Below are positions 44,836 to 56,194 of a DNA stretch of 64,000 nt, piece after piece (position 1 is the first letter of the stretch; the number at the start of each line of letters is the position of its first letter). The stretch covers positions 10,815,462 to 10,879,461 of the forward strand of contig ML682059.1 in assembly GCA_007922195.1 (NCBI GenBank). The letters are read 5' to 3'. The notes under the pieces were generated by a model. That model searched no databases. It saw only the letters and a list, made by a program, of their open reading frames with translations, and was not told the DNA's origin. The position numbers and the translations under genes were made by a program. The DNA comes from Podocnemis expansa. Its lineage: Eukaryota > Chordata > Testudines > Podocnemididae.

Positions 44836-45445
44836 TAGAGCCCTGTAGAGATACACAAATATAGAACCGCATCCGATCTGCATCCGCTCAGTGATAGCAT
44901 TGATCTGGTCTGAAATCTGCATGCCAGGTTTTAGCTGCATCTGTAACTGCATCTGAAACCGAGCTTGGGCTCACACTCAGCATTTTAGCCTTCGATTGGC
45001 TCATTCCCCACATGGATTCTGCCCTCTTTTTCCTTTTCTTGTTTGCAGTTTGCACGTTGTGCTGGCAATCAGATTTCCTTGCCCGCCAATGAAATCTCTG
45101 ATTGACAGCATGGCATGTGAATTGCAAACAAGAAAAGGAAGAAGTGGGCAGGGAAATCATGAGGAAAGAGCCAATCAAAGGCCAGCAGTGGCTCTCCAGT
45201 CCTCAGACTGAGACTCTGTGATTGGCTGGCAGATCACAATCAGAGCTGAGCTAGGACTGGCTGGAGCGCTTCCTGGTTCCCCTGTGTGCTGCTGACATAG
45301 ATCAGCAGAGGAGCTGCAGGAGTGGATCGCACTGTGAGAAGATAAAAAGAGAATCCACATCTGTGAGTCGATCTGCAGCAACGGGTCTGTAGTTATCTGC
45401 ACCCGCATACATGGATGTGGATAACCACAGATCTGCAGGGCTCTA
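44836..45445. mobile_element. palindromic hAT-type element with 8-bp TSD
   Basis: Ends are TAGAGCCCTGTAGAGAT and ATCTGCAGGGCTCTA. TSDs are cacagcag (44828-44835) and caaagcag (45446-45453). The centre (about 44985-45185) is an inverted repeat: ccttttcttgtttgcag pairs with tgcaaacaagaaaagg, and gattggctcat with agagccaatc. Confidence 0.88.
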
Positions 45446-45453
45446 CAAAGCAG

Positions 45454-46747
45454 CAGTATGCTCAGTCAACCTACCAATTCAGGGCTGCTCTCTCTCTCAA
45501 TCTTTATCCATCCTGCTGCATGATTAAGGCCAATGGGCAAAATAAATGTCCATCCTACTGTAAACTTGGATTGTATACCTATAAAACTTCTGTATACTTT
45601 TTAGAGTGAGGTAGAGAGAGACTTGGAAAGATTAGATTATCAGTATATGTTAATTATGACAGTTTTCTGCCTTCACACACAAAAGAAGAAACACTTCATA
45701 GATATAAAAGAAGGGATTCAAAATGTATGATATACTGCATTTGCAGATAACTGGCTTACTCTCTGTCAATTTTTAGAATTAGAACTAAATAGTAAAAACT
45801 TGAATATCAAAAATTTTATTTCTGACTCTATTATGACAGTCTCTTACAATCATTTAGCACCAGATTCTGCCACACTCACTCACACTGCATAGCACCTTAT
45901 TCCATGAGTAAAATTGGCACTGACTTGGATTTCTATCAGTACATTTTAGCAAAGGTCTTTCACAAGGCCCTGATGGGCATGAAGATAGACTAGAGCAGGC
46001 CTCGACAAATCTGTTTTTGGTTGCCCTGGTGATCAAGTTTAGGAACCTGCTACCTAGCACCACTGCAGAAATGTATTGGAGGAGCATCCTCAGGCAACCA
46101 AAAGAAAAACCGCTGGCACCTAGCTGTGAGCCAATCTTGCCCACTCCTGGGCTCGGGGTTGTGAGAGGTTAAGCCCTGGTAGACCTTAGTACTTCCTGTA
46201 CTCCACCTCCTCAGTGTAGCAGAATTTCTTGCTGAATAAAGTTCCAGCTATAGTGTCCCATATTGGCTGCCAAGCACATCTAAGCCACCCAACACCTTGC
46301 TGTTTGGTTCCCTATTTAATAATCAGCAATCAGCATGGAATCACATGTGAGCTGCTAGCAGGTGGTGGGTCACAGAGTGGCAAAAATCTTGGCTAGAAAA
46401 ATAGTTAAAACTGCTGCATGAGAGGATATTTCATCAGCAGATTCTAAACAGACCCTTGCCTAAATTTTTTTCTGTAAAGGAATAGCCATATTTTAACCAG
46501 AATGTTACTATTTTAACTAGCTATTAAAAATCATTGCTCTCCTTGCACTCTTTTTGATCTGACAATCACTCTTGGCCTGTAACATACATTTCCACTTATT
46601 TCGTGACAGAGAATTAAATCCCTGATTTATCACTAAGTAATGTTATAGGGAAAGGGACAAAAGAAAAAGCAAGTTCCAAAAGAACTCTGATTATGTTTTA
46701 TCTCATTGCATCTCTCCCTCCCCTAATTACTGTAACAACTTTCTTAC
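45454..46747. other. INVS intron, no gene seen
   Basis: No exon or clear repeat was found between the hAT element and the large INVS exon. Confidence 0.45.
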
Positions 46748-47549
46748 CTTCTCCATGTCCTCTGAATAACAGTAGCAGCATAATTCTTCTTTCGAAATAG
46801 CTCTTTTCTTGTTCTTTCCTTTTCTATTATCTGCGTCCGGATCTCTAATGGGATAAGTTCAATATTCATACTCGGAGGTGTGAAGTGGGAACATAATTGA
46901 TCATCTGCATTCTTGGACCCACTTATATGTATTTTTTCCAAGTTCAGAGTGTCATCAAAAATAGCGTGTGTCGTTAAATCACTTGGCCTGGGTTTTGTAG
47001 TTCCTGCTTTGACAGGCAGTGAAGGGCAAGTCTTTTTTACTAATTCATTATTTGCTATATTGTTAGTTTGTACTACGGCATGTGAACTGTCACTTCTGAT
47101 GTTTACAAATTTCATTTTGGCACTTCCAGGTCTGCTGGAGCCAGCAGGGGAATATCTCTCATTGTTTAACTCTTTATTTCTTGCTTTCAGCTTGTGCAGT
47201 TTGCCTTTTGATAGAGTTTCACATTGCCTTGAATTCCTTGAGTTTCCATCACTGCAGTTAATATTCTGCAAGTGCCCTGTTCCTTCACAATGGCTTCTGT
47301 TGCGAGATATAGACTGGTTTTCATCTTCTAATTTCTCCCCAGCACTGGCTATGTTGCAATAGGGGATGTGCTTTTCACCACCATGTGAACTGCCTTTTGC
47401 TCTTGCAGTATGCTCCTTGTGCTTCTCACCATATCGCTCTGTAGATGCCACAATTTGATGGTTAGCTTCATCTCTGGCTCCATCATTTTCTTTACTACAA
47501 TGGAAATGGACACAAGCTGGTTTGCTTTTGGCTTGTTTTCTGGATAACT
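46748..47549 (-). CDS. INVS: INVS large coding exon, disordered region plus IQ motif
   Basis: This 802-base exon (acceptor ccctaaag, donor AGAAG|gtaaga) begins by completing a glutamate codon and reads LSRKQAKSKP, then about 260 more residues. Most of it is polar and low in hydrophobic residues, typical of the linker between the ankyrin repeats and the C-terminus of inversin. It ends with a charged helix, TRKELFRKKNYAATVIQRTW, which is the calmodulin-binding IQ motif. Any reading frame that starts at the GTG near 47451 misses the first 33 codons. A 21.25-kb intron full of mobile elements follows before 25497. No frameshift or stop is seen. Confidence 0.93.
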
Positions 47550-48595
47550 CTTTAGGGAGATAAAAATGAAAAACAAGGTTAGAACCACTTACACTGTGAA
47601 GGTTAACCTACTGCCCATTCATTTTTTGCATGGTAACCATTATGAGGCACACTTAGATTTAGAAATATGGGAAAAGAAAATGAATGGAGAGGAAGAATTA
47701 GAGGGGTAAAACACCACAGAATTAAAGGAATTAAAGGAACCAAACATCTTTATTTTATATACCCTGTGAACATTTAATTGACTACTTCTCTTGACACTAA
47801 ATTGAATCAGATTAACTCACTAACTCACACTTAGTGCTTCTTCACCTCTTTTGATATGTCGGCCTTCCTTGTGAAAAATGGATTCATTGTATGGTAATGG
47901 AACACACAATCCTATTTACATACCTGCTTCCTCCACTGAGTAAGGGCCAGCAGTTACCATCACTCATAGCACATCTGAGAATTTTTGATACAGCCATGAT
48001 ACATCCTGTCACATGATGAAAATCTCCCTCTATACCTACTGTAATCCCATGCCCAGATAGCCCGGACTGCTCAATTTTTACATCCAACATCCTAAATCAA
48101 ACTACAAAAGCTCCAACTTTTCCCCTGCTGTGTATTTTCTTTTTCCTATTTCCAGGTCCAGGCTAGCACATCATGACATATGTGACAGTAGCTTCTAAAC
48201 ATTCTGGTGATAATGGCTCAAAGTGGAACTGGAGCACAAAATAAAAATTTCTTTGATTGTTTTAGCTACAAGGCAGAATTTGCTTAGTTAGAAGCCCCGA
48301 GGTGAATACAGAAAAAGCTAGCACACAGAAGGAAGTCACTACAGCATGCAGAGAGAAAAAATGCATATGTTGTTGCATTTGATAAAATACAATTACAGTA
48401 GAGCTGTAGAAAACTTAGGTTATACTGTCCAGCAAATCACATAGAAATTCACTGGATTAAACTCACCCCCTGCTGTAGCCCAGTGGATATGTCCGAGATC
48501 TACTGTCTGACTAACAGGTTATACATATAAGCTTTTGGTTTCCAGGTAGGAAACAAGGAACTATAATCTCTCAGTTTGGGATGATTTGTCTAAGG
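47550..48595. other. INVS intron, no gene seen
   Basis: AT-rich intron without a recognised element. Confidence 0.45.
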
Positions 48596-48755
48596 CAGTG
48601 GTTCTCAACCTTTTGCATATCTTGACACACTTGGTGGCATATCAAGACCCTACCAGACACACCAGCCCACCTCCACGGGCCAAATCCATCAATCTCCCTA
48701 GCTTTCCATGCCACACTTAAAACTGCATGGCAACACAGTGGTTAAGAACCACTTG
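48596..48755. mobile_element. short hAT MITE with 8-bp TSD
   Basis: Ends are CAGTGGTTCTCAACC and GGTTAAGAACCACTTG. TSDs are gtctaagg (48588-48595) and ctctaagg (48756-48763). Confidence 0.9.
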
Positions 48756-48763
48756 CTCTAAGG

Positions 48764-51310
48764 GGTGGTACTGATTGAGACTGTTATTTTTCTTACTATT
48801 TATCTGCATAAGATACATACTAATACTTAATTTACTATGTTTTTCTTCTTTAACAAAAAGATGGGAAGAAGATAATTTTCCTAATTTTGGCATATATGAT
48901 TCTCTGCTTAATAAATCTAAAATGAAAATCGTTCTCTGAATGTAATACAACAGTGACTTACCGTAGGGCATTATTCTGCTTCCAGTAAAGTCACACACAA
49001 AATGCTCACCAATACCAATGTAAGCAGGGTCTGAATCAGCTCCCCACTGGCAAGAAAGCTGGGAAGAGGCTTCAGAACCAAACTGTATTTACATGAACAC
49101 ACCCACTAAGAACAGGTATTCAGCAGACAGAGCTGTGTTATCAAAGTGATCAACTTTTGCTTACACACCACTGCACAAATGCATTTCACTTGAACGTAGG
49201 GAAAATGAAATGTTGTTATCCCTATTGTATTAGCAAAGGACAGAAGAACTATTCTCAGTTTGTCCTGATTGGGTGGGCCACCATCAGCTTAACTGAATTC
49301 ATTAAGCAGGGGGATCGATGCCCAAGCGTTGCGAAAAATAGAGGGAGTGGGATTGTCTCGCAACAGTGAGATCAGCATGGATTAACCTGTCCCCTCCTCT
49401 GTTCAAAGACAAAGATAATGAAGGCCCTTTCAGGAGTCTTCTGATTTGTTAAGTGATCTTAGAGCTGAAATCACTTGTGGGGCAGTGCTGCTGCCCAGCT
49501 TCAGTACTGAGGTTCACCCACTGGGAACTGGCGATCACTGAGAGCAGAAACCACTGAAAACTGAGTGGAGCCTTGAGAGAACAATGATGTGTTGGAGGAG
49601 CAATCAGCCAGCAGAATAGAGCAGCCAGCAGGGTGGCTGGACGCAGGAGCAAACAAGGTGCCTCTTCCCTCAGCCCCACAGATAGGTATTTTGGTGCCCA
49701 GGGCATGCCCGGAGTAAGCAGCATGAACACACCGACAGACCAAGCAGTGAAACGGAGCTACTTGATACACAACCAGGGCAAAGCTTTAGTCGCCCTGCCC
49801 TAGTTACAGCCCTGCTCCACACTGTCTCCCAACCAGGGTGGCAGATGAACTCTGCAGCTGCATCTCAGAACTCTGGGTCTGCATGAACTAAGGGCAACAC
49901 ACATGAATGGGTGCTGTGAAGGGAAGGGCACACCAACAGAACTTCTGGTCGCTGGATTTAAGAATCTGAAGCAAAAGCACCTTCTTTCCCCCCACCATCC
50001 CACACTTCCATCCTGTATCTGCCACACGTATTCATTCTGCAATGGAAAACCTTTGTCTCTGACAAGTTTTGGTTTATTAGTTCTTTTTTATCCTTGTAAC
50101 CTTAACATCTTAACGTGGTATTTATGAAAGGAGGTATTTACTATATATGCAGAGAGAAACTTACTTCTGTTGTTTTATGCTATTATTTTTCTATCAGTAC
50201 CAATTACATAGTCCTATCTTTCCTCTGGCTTTGCTATAAGGTCAATTAACTGAACAATTTGCTAGACCATTTTCTTACCCCCAAAATAAAAGGGTTTGGG
50301 GAATGACGCAGAAGAAATAGATCCTTAACTTTGTTTTTCTTTGCTTCATGAAAATAGATTTGCAGTTGTCTGAAGAACTCCAGGAGTGGGCACCAGTAAT
50401 TTTACTGCTGAGACACTTGCAGGAGTTCTTGGGGGTTTGAGGTTGTTGGAAAGAAGCAGGCTCATACAATGGCCTCACGAACACTGGCGCAACTCTTCTG
50501 TCATGTAGCTATGATGCAAATTCAATACAATGCAAACAACACTATTCTTACAAATCAAGAGGTTATTAAACAGTTTTCCAACTAATGGCTGAATTACTAA
50601 TTGTGTTTGGATTTGGTTTTTTTTGTTGTTTTTTGGATTGTTAAATATGCACTTGAAATTCAGATCAAACAAAACTAATTTGTGTATTCTCAGCTCTCCT
50701 TCTGAGTAAATCTCTTCTTAGTAAGATGGAAGATTATGACCATTTTAAGAGGAGCTAATCTTGTTCTCTTCCTTAAATGACATTTTTACAGATCTTTGGG
50801 AGCAAGGGAAACCATGTGTGGGGAAGTGGAGGGGGCCATAAAAAGGAAAGTTGTGCCCTCCAGCACGACTTGTACAATGGGGAGGGTGGAGAGACATCAC
50901 AGTCTGTTCATGGGAAGCACAAACTGCTTTCTTCTCTTGCCCACAGGATGCAAAGTACCCCAAATGGAAAAGGGGAAAGGCCAAGGTATGGCATGGTAGT
51001 AGTGCCCTGTCACTAGGAGCAGCCTGTATAGTCTTCTGTGCTGGGGATCTTTACTTGCACATTGTGTTCATGTATGTAAATAACATTTGAAATTTCCCCA
51101 CTTGAGTTCACCAGAAAACCAGATATTGCAAATAAGTTTTTGTTAAAGTAAAGCAACACTCTACTTAGTATTAATTGCTTAGTAGGGGAACATATTTATT
51201 TACATAAAACAATTTGCATTTGCTTACCGTATATTAGAGGCGTCAAACTCTTTTGCTATGGTAGGCCAGATTTGACTTAAATATACTTCAAGTGGGCCGG
51301 TACATACTAT
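48764..51310. other. INVS intron, no gene seen
   Basis: No exon found. Near 51240-51310 a fragment (aggcgtcaaactcttttgct, gtgggccggtaca) looks like the end of another DNA transposon family. Confidence 0.4.
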
Positions 51311-51319
51311 AAATCAAAG

Positions 51320-51900
51320 TATTAGGGTACCCTCACAGCATCGTGGAGCATGGGGTATGCAATATTGTGCTCCATGATACCTCTCTCTCTCTCGGTTATG
51401 GAGAGGGTGCAGTCTCATAGGCTATGTCAACACTATAAAAGCTAAGTTGACTTAGTGAGTCCATAGTGCATTAAGTCGACTTTATAAAGTTGACTTAAGA
51501 CAGAGGACCCATTTAAAGTTGACTTAATAAAGTTGCCTTTAAATGAGTCCCCTGGCTTAGGTCGACTTACATGGCCACACTGCACTAAATTGACTTCATT
51601 AAGTTGACTTTAATGTCCACATTATGTTAATTTGACTTAAGCCCTAAAGTTGACTTAAAGGGCAGGAGTTATTAAGTCAATTTAAGGAAGCCTTTAAGTC
51701 AACATAACTCTAAATGTGGGCAGGGCTTTGCATAAGTTGACTTAAGCCTCAAGTCGACCTAAGCCCATAGTGAAGACACAGCCATAGAGTGCGGTCTTAC
51801 ATATGCAATGCTCTGTGATGCTGTGAAACCTGACACTCTGGCAGCATTGTAGAGCATACGGCATGCAAGACAAGTCTCTCTCTCTCTCTTAGGTAGAGAG
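51320..51900. repeat. diverged tandem units split by a MITE
   Basis: Units of about 50 bases share gca(t)..gtggagcat..ggtatgcaa and end in (tc)n: near 51340-51394, 51798-51826 and 51842-51894. The TTAAGT MITE at 51420-51783 sits within the array. Confidence 0.5.
51420..51783. mobile_element. TTAAGTCGACTTAA-rich MITE, copy 3, with ATA TSD
   Basis: Ends are GGCTATGTCAACACTA and TAGTGAAGACACAGCC. ATA flanks both sides (51417-51419, 51784-51786). The interior repeats aagttgacttaa-type sequence. Confidence 0.85.
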
Positions 51901-52330
51901 TTTGGTTCCACAGAGCACAGTCACAGGCCAGATGGAAGAGGTTCATGGCCTGGGCTGCTTTTTTGATATCCTTTTCACATATGATCAGAAACAACTGACA
52001 CGAAGAATGGATGATAAACACAGGCATTTAAGTGATCACTTTTACCTTTAAACTCCCTTTATCAGGGGTTCCACTTTGAATAAATTAAGGATCACCAGTC
52101 TTGAAATATTTTCAATATTAAGTCTAACGCATAACAAATATTTGTAATTATGACCATGGAAACGAAGATAACTTGTGTAATAAATAAGATTCATACCCAA
52201 ATAAGTATCTTGGCTTAAGCGATAAACAAACAACATGTGCATTCCCAGAAAGGAAGTGGTCAGACAGAGCCCAGCTACAGAATATCACTAGACACACACT
52301 GCATGGTTGGCCAGTTCACTAATTACAAAC
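51901..52330. other. INVS intron, no gene seen
   Basis: Nothing recognised up to the donor at 52330. Confidence 0.45.
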
Positions 52331-52641
52331 CTGTTATGTTCTTGTGATCTTCACCCAGCAGTTCTGCAGACTGAGATTTCTCCTTTGGTGTACTTTTGTT
52401 TTGGGAAATTGCAGATAACCCTCTATTGTTCTTCCCTGCCTGGCTTTGAGAAGTGTTGCTGCAGAGAAGCCTCTTACTATGCACACAACTTTGTTTATTA
52501 GACAGCTGCGGAGTGCTAGGAGTTCTGTTACTCTTCTCTCTATTTGCAGGATGTGGCTGTACCTGTACCCTACTGAGTACCAGGTTCTGCATTCCCTTCA
52601 GCATCTCTGCCTCTTTCCTCTTATTTTCTTCCTCACGTTTC
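52331..52641 (-). CDS. INVS: INVS coding exon, charged coiled-coil then Ser-rich linker
   Basis: The acceptor tttcattacag precedes 311 bases, and the donor is AACAG|gtttgt. After one base completing a codon it reads KREEENKRKEAEMLKGMQN, a highly charged helix, then a Ser/Pro/Asn-rich linker ending GEDHKNIT. The final G joins AG of the next exon to give glutamate. This is the region between the first IQ motif and the long disordered exon of inversin. The ankyrin repeats and first IQ motif must lie upstream. I found no further INVS exon from 52642 to 64000, so they are probably beyond the window. Confidence 0.9.
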
Positions 52642-53490
52642 CTGTAATGAAAGCCAATATTATAAATATTCCCAACAACAAATTACAGCATGCTTCCGAA
52701 ACTTATTCCTTTATCAGTGAAAACTTGACATAAATCACATGATGAGCTTAACATTCTGTGTCATGCTTCTATTTTCAGCACTATCCATGAACGGAACACG
52801 TGCAATATGATGTTGAAACATCTCTGCCTGACAAAGTGTAACAACTGAATATGGTGAGTAGTTGAATTAAGGTAAATTGATCTAAAGTCAGGTTTAAGTC
52901 CCTCTCACAGAGGTTTGAATCATTTAATGAAATCAATTTAAAAACCATGTCTTTAGTTAAACTGCTGGAGATTTTAATAAAGTCAAGGCTCCAAAAACAG
53001 AAGCCATAATCAGAACTGAACCTTCTGTTTTAGTTTTATTTAAAAAGTTGACGTTTACTTATTGAAAAGTTTCCTTATGACTCATGTACTAAAGAAAAAT
53101 ACACTAATTTAAACAAGGCCAAGTCTACACATTCAATGAAATAGCCATAAGACAAATATAAATATCTGTATAAAATGAAGAGATAATTTGAAAAATAAGT
53201 AGTGCTTAGAAACCATGCACATAAAACAATGAAACATTCCATTTACTTTTTATCATTTTATTTTTATTGTTAATATTAATATACATGTTTTGAATACAAA
53301 TAACTTTCACTTATGATCTGTATTTATTACCTGTAAAAGATTGATTTGTGTTTGGTCAACCTATCATTATCTCTGCATTTATTTTGTTCAAATTCCAAAA
53401 ATCGTAATCATGTATTATAAAAACTACTAGATCCTGATGTAAAGCTGTCCGCCCATTTTTCTTCCACAGAAGCAATTTCCCACACTATAT
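52642..53490. other. INVS intron, no gene seen
   Basis: AT-rich sequence with no recognised exon. Confidence 0.45.
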
Positions 53491-53499
53491 TTCTCCATG

Positions 53500-54150
53500 C
53501 TGTCAATGTTATTATTAGAATTAGTACTTATTCTGCTGCAGTGTGTAGAAGTGCTGGCCAGGATAAGGTCCCATTGTGCTGGGACCTGTATAAACACACC
53601 AGACAACATGATTCCTGCCTCAAAAGGTAGAAAATCTAACGTAGAAAAAGGTGCAAAGTGAATGTAACAAGCAATAGGAAGGAATGGGCAAGGAACAGTC
53701 ACATCGTTATGCACACTACGGATGTTGATAGCTTGACTCAGTTCAAATGCTTTTGGTCTTTTATTAAATAATTAATAAACTGAATGAGTTACCACCAACT
53801 GCTGTGCAATCTATCCATCATTAGTTGGCCAATTTTTTGCTGTAACAGAAACAGCTCTGGATGAGGAATACAGAGTCAGAAATGTCAGATTCAGGGAGGG
53901 CATTCCACGTCTGGAAGAGAGTGCTGCCCGTTGTGCAAGAAGCAGCTGGTGTTTAAGGCTGGTGGAGTGGAGAGGGGAGGGAACATGATTAAAGAAAATT
54001 TTCCGAAGTACTTCTAGCATTTTGCTTCTATGTCATCTATTTAAATGGGAAGCCGCTCAGGACAGGAACCGTCTCTCATACTCAGTGTGTACACACTGAC
54101 TAACACAATATTGACTGAATCACAGTGTGGTACCACTAGCCCCAAATAAT
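53500..54150 (+). repeat. old L3/CR1-like LINE 3' fragment
   Basis: tcccattgtgctgggacctg with tataaacaca, and later agccgctcaggacaggaacc followed by gtctctcatactcagtgtgt, resemble the conserved 3' end of L3/CR1 relics in amniotes. The copy is diverged and the assignment is by memory of the family. Confidence 0.5.
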
Positions 54151-56190
54151 AGAAGAATGGAAGAGGAAGTGAGGAGAAGAAGCAGGATTTGAGGCAGCGT
54201 TAAATGTTTGCCAGTGCCAGGATTCAAAGAGGAGCTCATAATCGAAGCTATAGACAAAGAATATGATCCTAGTAGCTGTGGTTTGAATTTATCATGAAGC
54301 TGTAGTTCAAATTAGTCGTGTCTGTAGGTCAAACTGTGTTGCCTCCTTTTGCAAAAATTGATACACATTATGCAAATACAAAATATTTAAAACCACAGAG
54401 CTGAATTTTAAGTTTTCTTTTGCCAATAAAATAATGTGTTTTATTTAAAAAACGGAGGCCATGAGCCTTGGAAAATAAACACCAGGTAGGTATGAAAGAT
54501 GATTCTGGCCAAGATTAAGAAAGGTGTACCTGCTTTCTAACGTTCTGTAACTTCTTTAAATATAAACACAAGTGGAATTGCACTCTCTTAAATGCGGAAG
54601 ATTTCTCTTTAGAAGTAGAGAAAAATCGCATAATCTGTGGCAAATATCATCAAGCGCTTGTTTTTATAAATAGAAAACTAAGCTGTGGCTATAAAAATAG
54701 TGACAATTCTTTCTATAAAAATGGACAGGTGGCAAATGTCAGATCATGTCATTTTCTCATATTTTAATTTGCTTCCAAGGCTGTAACATGGTTTGTGGAC
54801 TGTTGACACATTAGCTCACAGCACAGCATAAGACAGGTTAGTTATGCAGCATGTCATCATCAGTTCTTGTGATTCATATCAATGCCAGCGTGTGTCATTT
54901 CAGTGTGATCTGTCAGGGAGAGGCCTTAACTTTATCTGTCACTGCTATCTTAGCATGTATGCTCAGCAGAAGCAGCTGATTGAACCCAGGTGCCTGAAAA
55001 TCTGCTAATTGATCTACAAACTGCTTTCCTGGCAGGTTGAGATACTTGAGCATTCCCTCCGGCATTGATAAAAATGGCTGGTTTCAAATAATAATATTGG
55101 CATTACACAAATAGACAATGTGTGGGTGTCTGTCTCATGTACAGTATAGATCTCACTGCCATTACTTTGCCATTTGATCTGATAAATTAGACCCTGCTTT
55201 ATTCACAGAACAGTCATTTTTTTCTTTCTTCCAGAGACGGAAACAGCCTACTATTTGAATCCACTATTCAGTTCATAAAAGAAATGCACAGGCACTGTAC
55301 AGTCATCTCAGGAGTCACTTGAACCGTGTCACTCTGAGATCATGTATATGTGTTGACTAGCAGAATACCACAGAAGGTTCTAATGGCAACAATAGGCTAA
55401 TTATAAAGTTTTTAAATGGACATTGGACTGGAAAGGTGGGAAAGAAATGAGGGTTTTTTTTCCCCTCCCTGTAGAGCTACTTTTTGCCAGTTTTACAAAC
55501 TTAACTGGTAAGATAATAAATCCACCAAGGGAGTGGGCTGCAATGCACCCAAGGCACATTGTCTTGTCAGACAACAATGAAGCAACAAATCTAAATTATG
55601 AGGCGGAAACCTCAGAATTGTGTTGTGTTGCACCATGGAGTTTCAGGCTCCTTCAGTCCAATCAGGAGAGTTTACCTGGTGATTTATTTAATTTATTTTG
55701 AAATTAATCTTCAACTAGAATGTGCAGTAGAATTTTGTATTGAAAATCCATAATTACACTGTAGAAATTGTTGAGGAGAAGCTGAATGTTTTGACTGCTG
55801 AATAGAAAACAGTTGGATCTTTTGGCAACCACAAAGACATTGCAGGTAGTGTGAGGTTTTTGACAACCTAGTATATTCAGGCTTTGCAATTGGGTAAAAG
55901 ACAATTCTTGTTTTCCCCCTCTCCTTTCTAGAGGGAGCAGGTGATTTTAAGTTTTGGAGGTGGCAAGTGTTGCGCTCCTCATTCCTCACACCTCAACAAT
56001 AATGAGTTATCTTATTGAGCCCTGCCTGATATTTACCAGTGCTATCCAACAAGAGAGAAGGACATTGATATTTATGTTACCTAATGCAGAAGTTTAAAAT
56101 AGTAAATATTTCCATTTAAGCTGTCCTTGTTAGGCTTCACTGTTGTTAAACAATTTAGATGAATGGGCAGTTCACACTTCCCAAAGCTCT
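54151..56190. other. INVS intron or upstream region, no gene seen
   Basis: I read both strands for an upstream INVS exon ending two bases into a codon and found none. Confidence 0.4.
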
Positions 56191-56194
56191 TTTT

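Noticed and set aside
46913..47362. 149-codon + strand open frame
   Set aside because: It is antisense to the large INVS exon, whose - strand frame has matching splice phases and the IQ motif.
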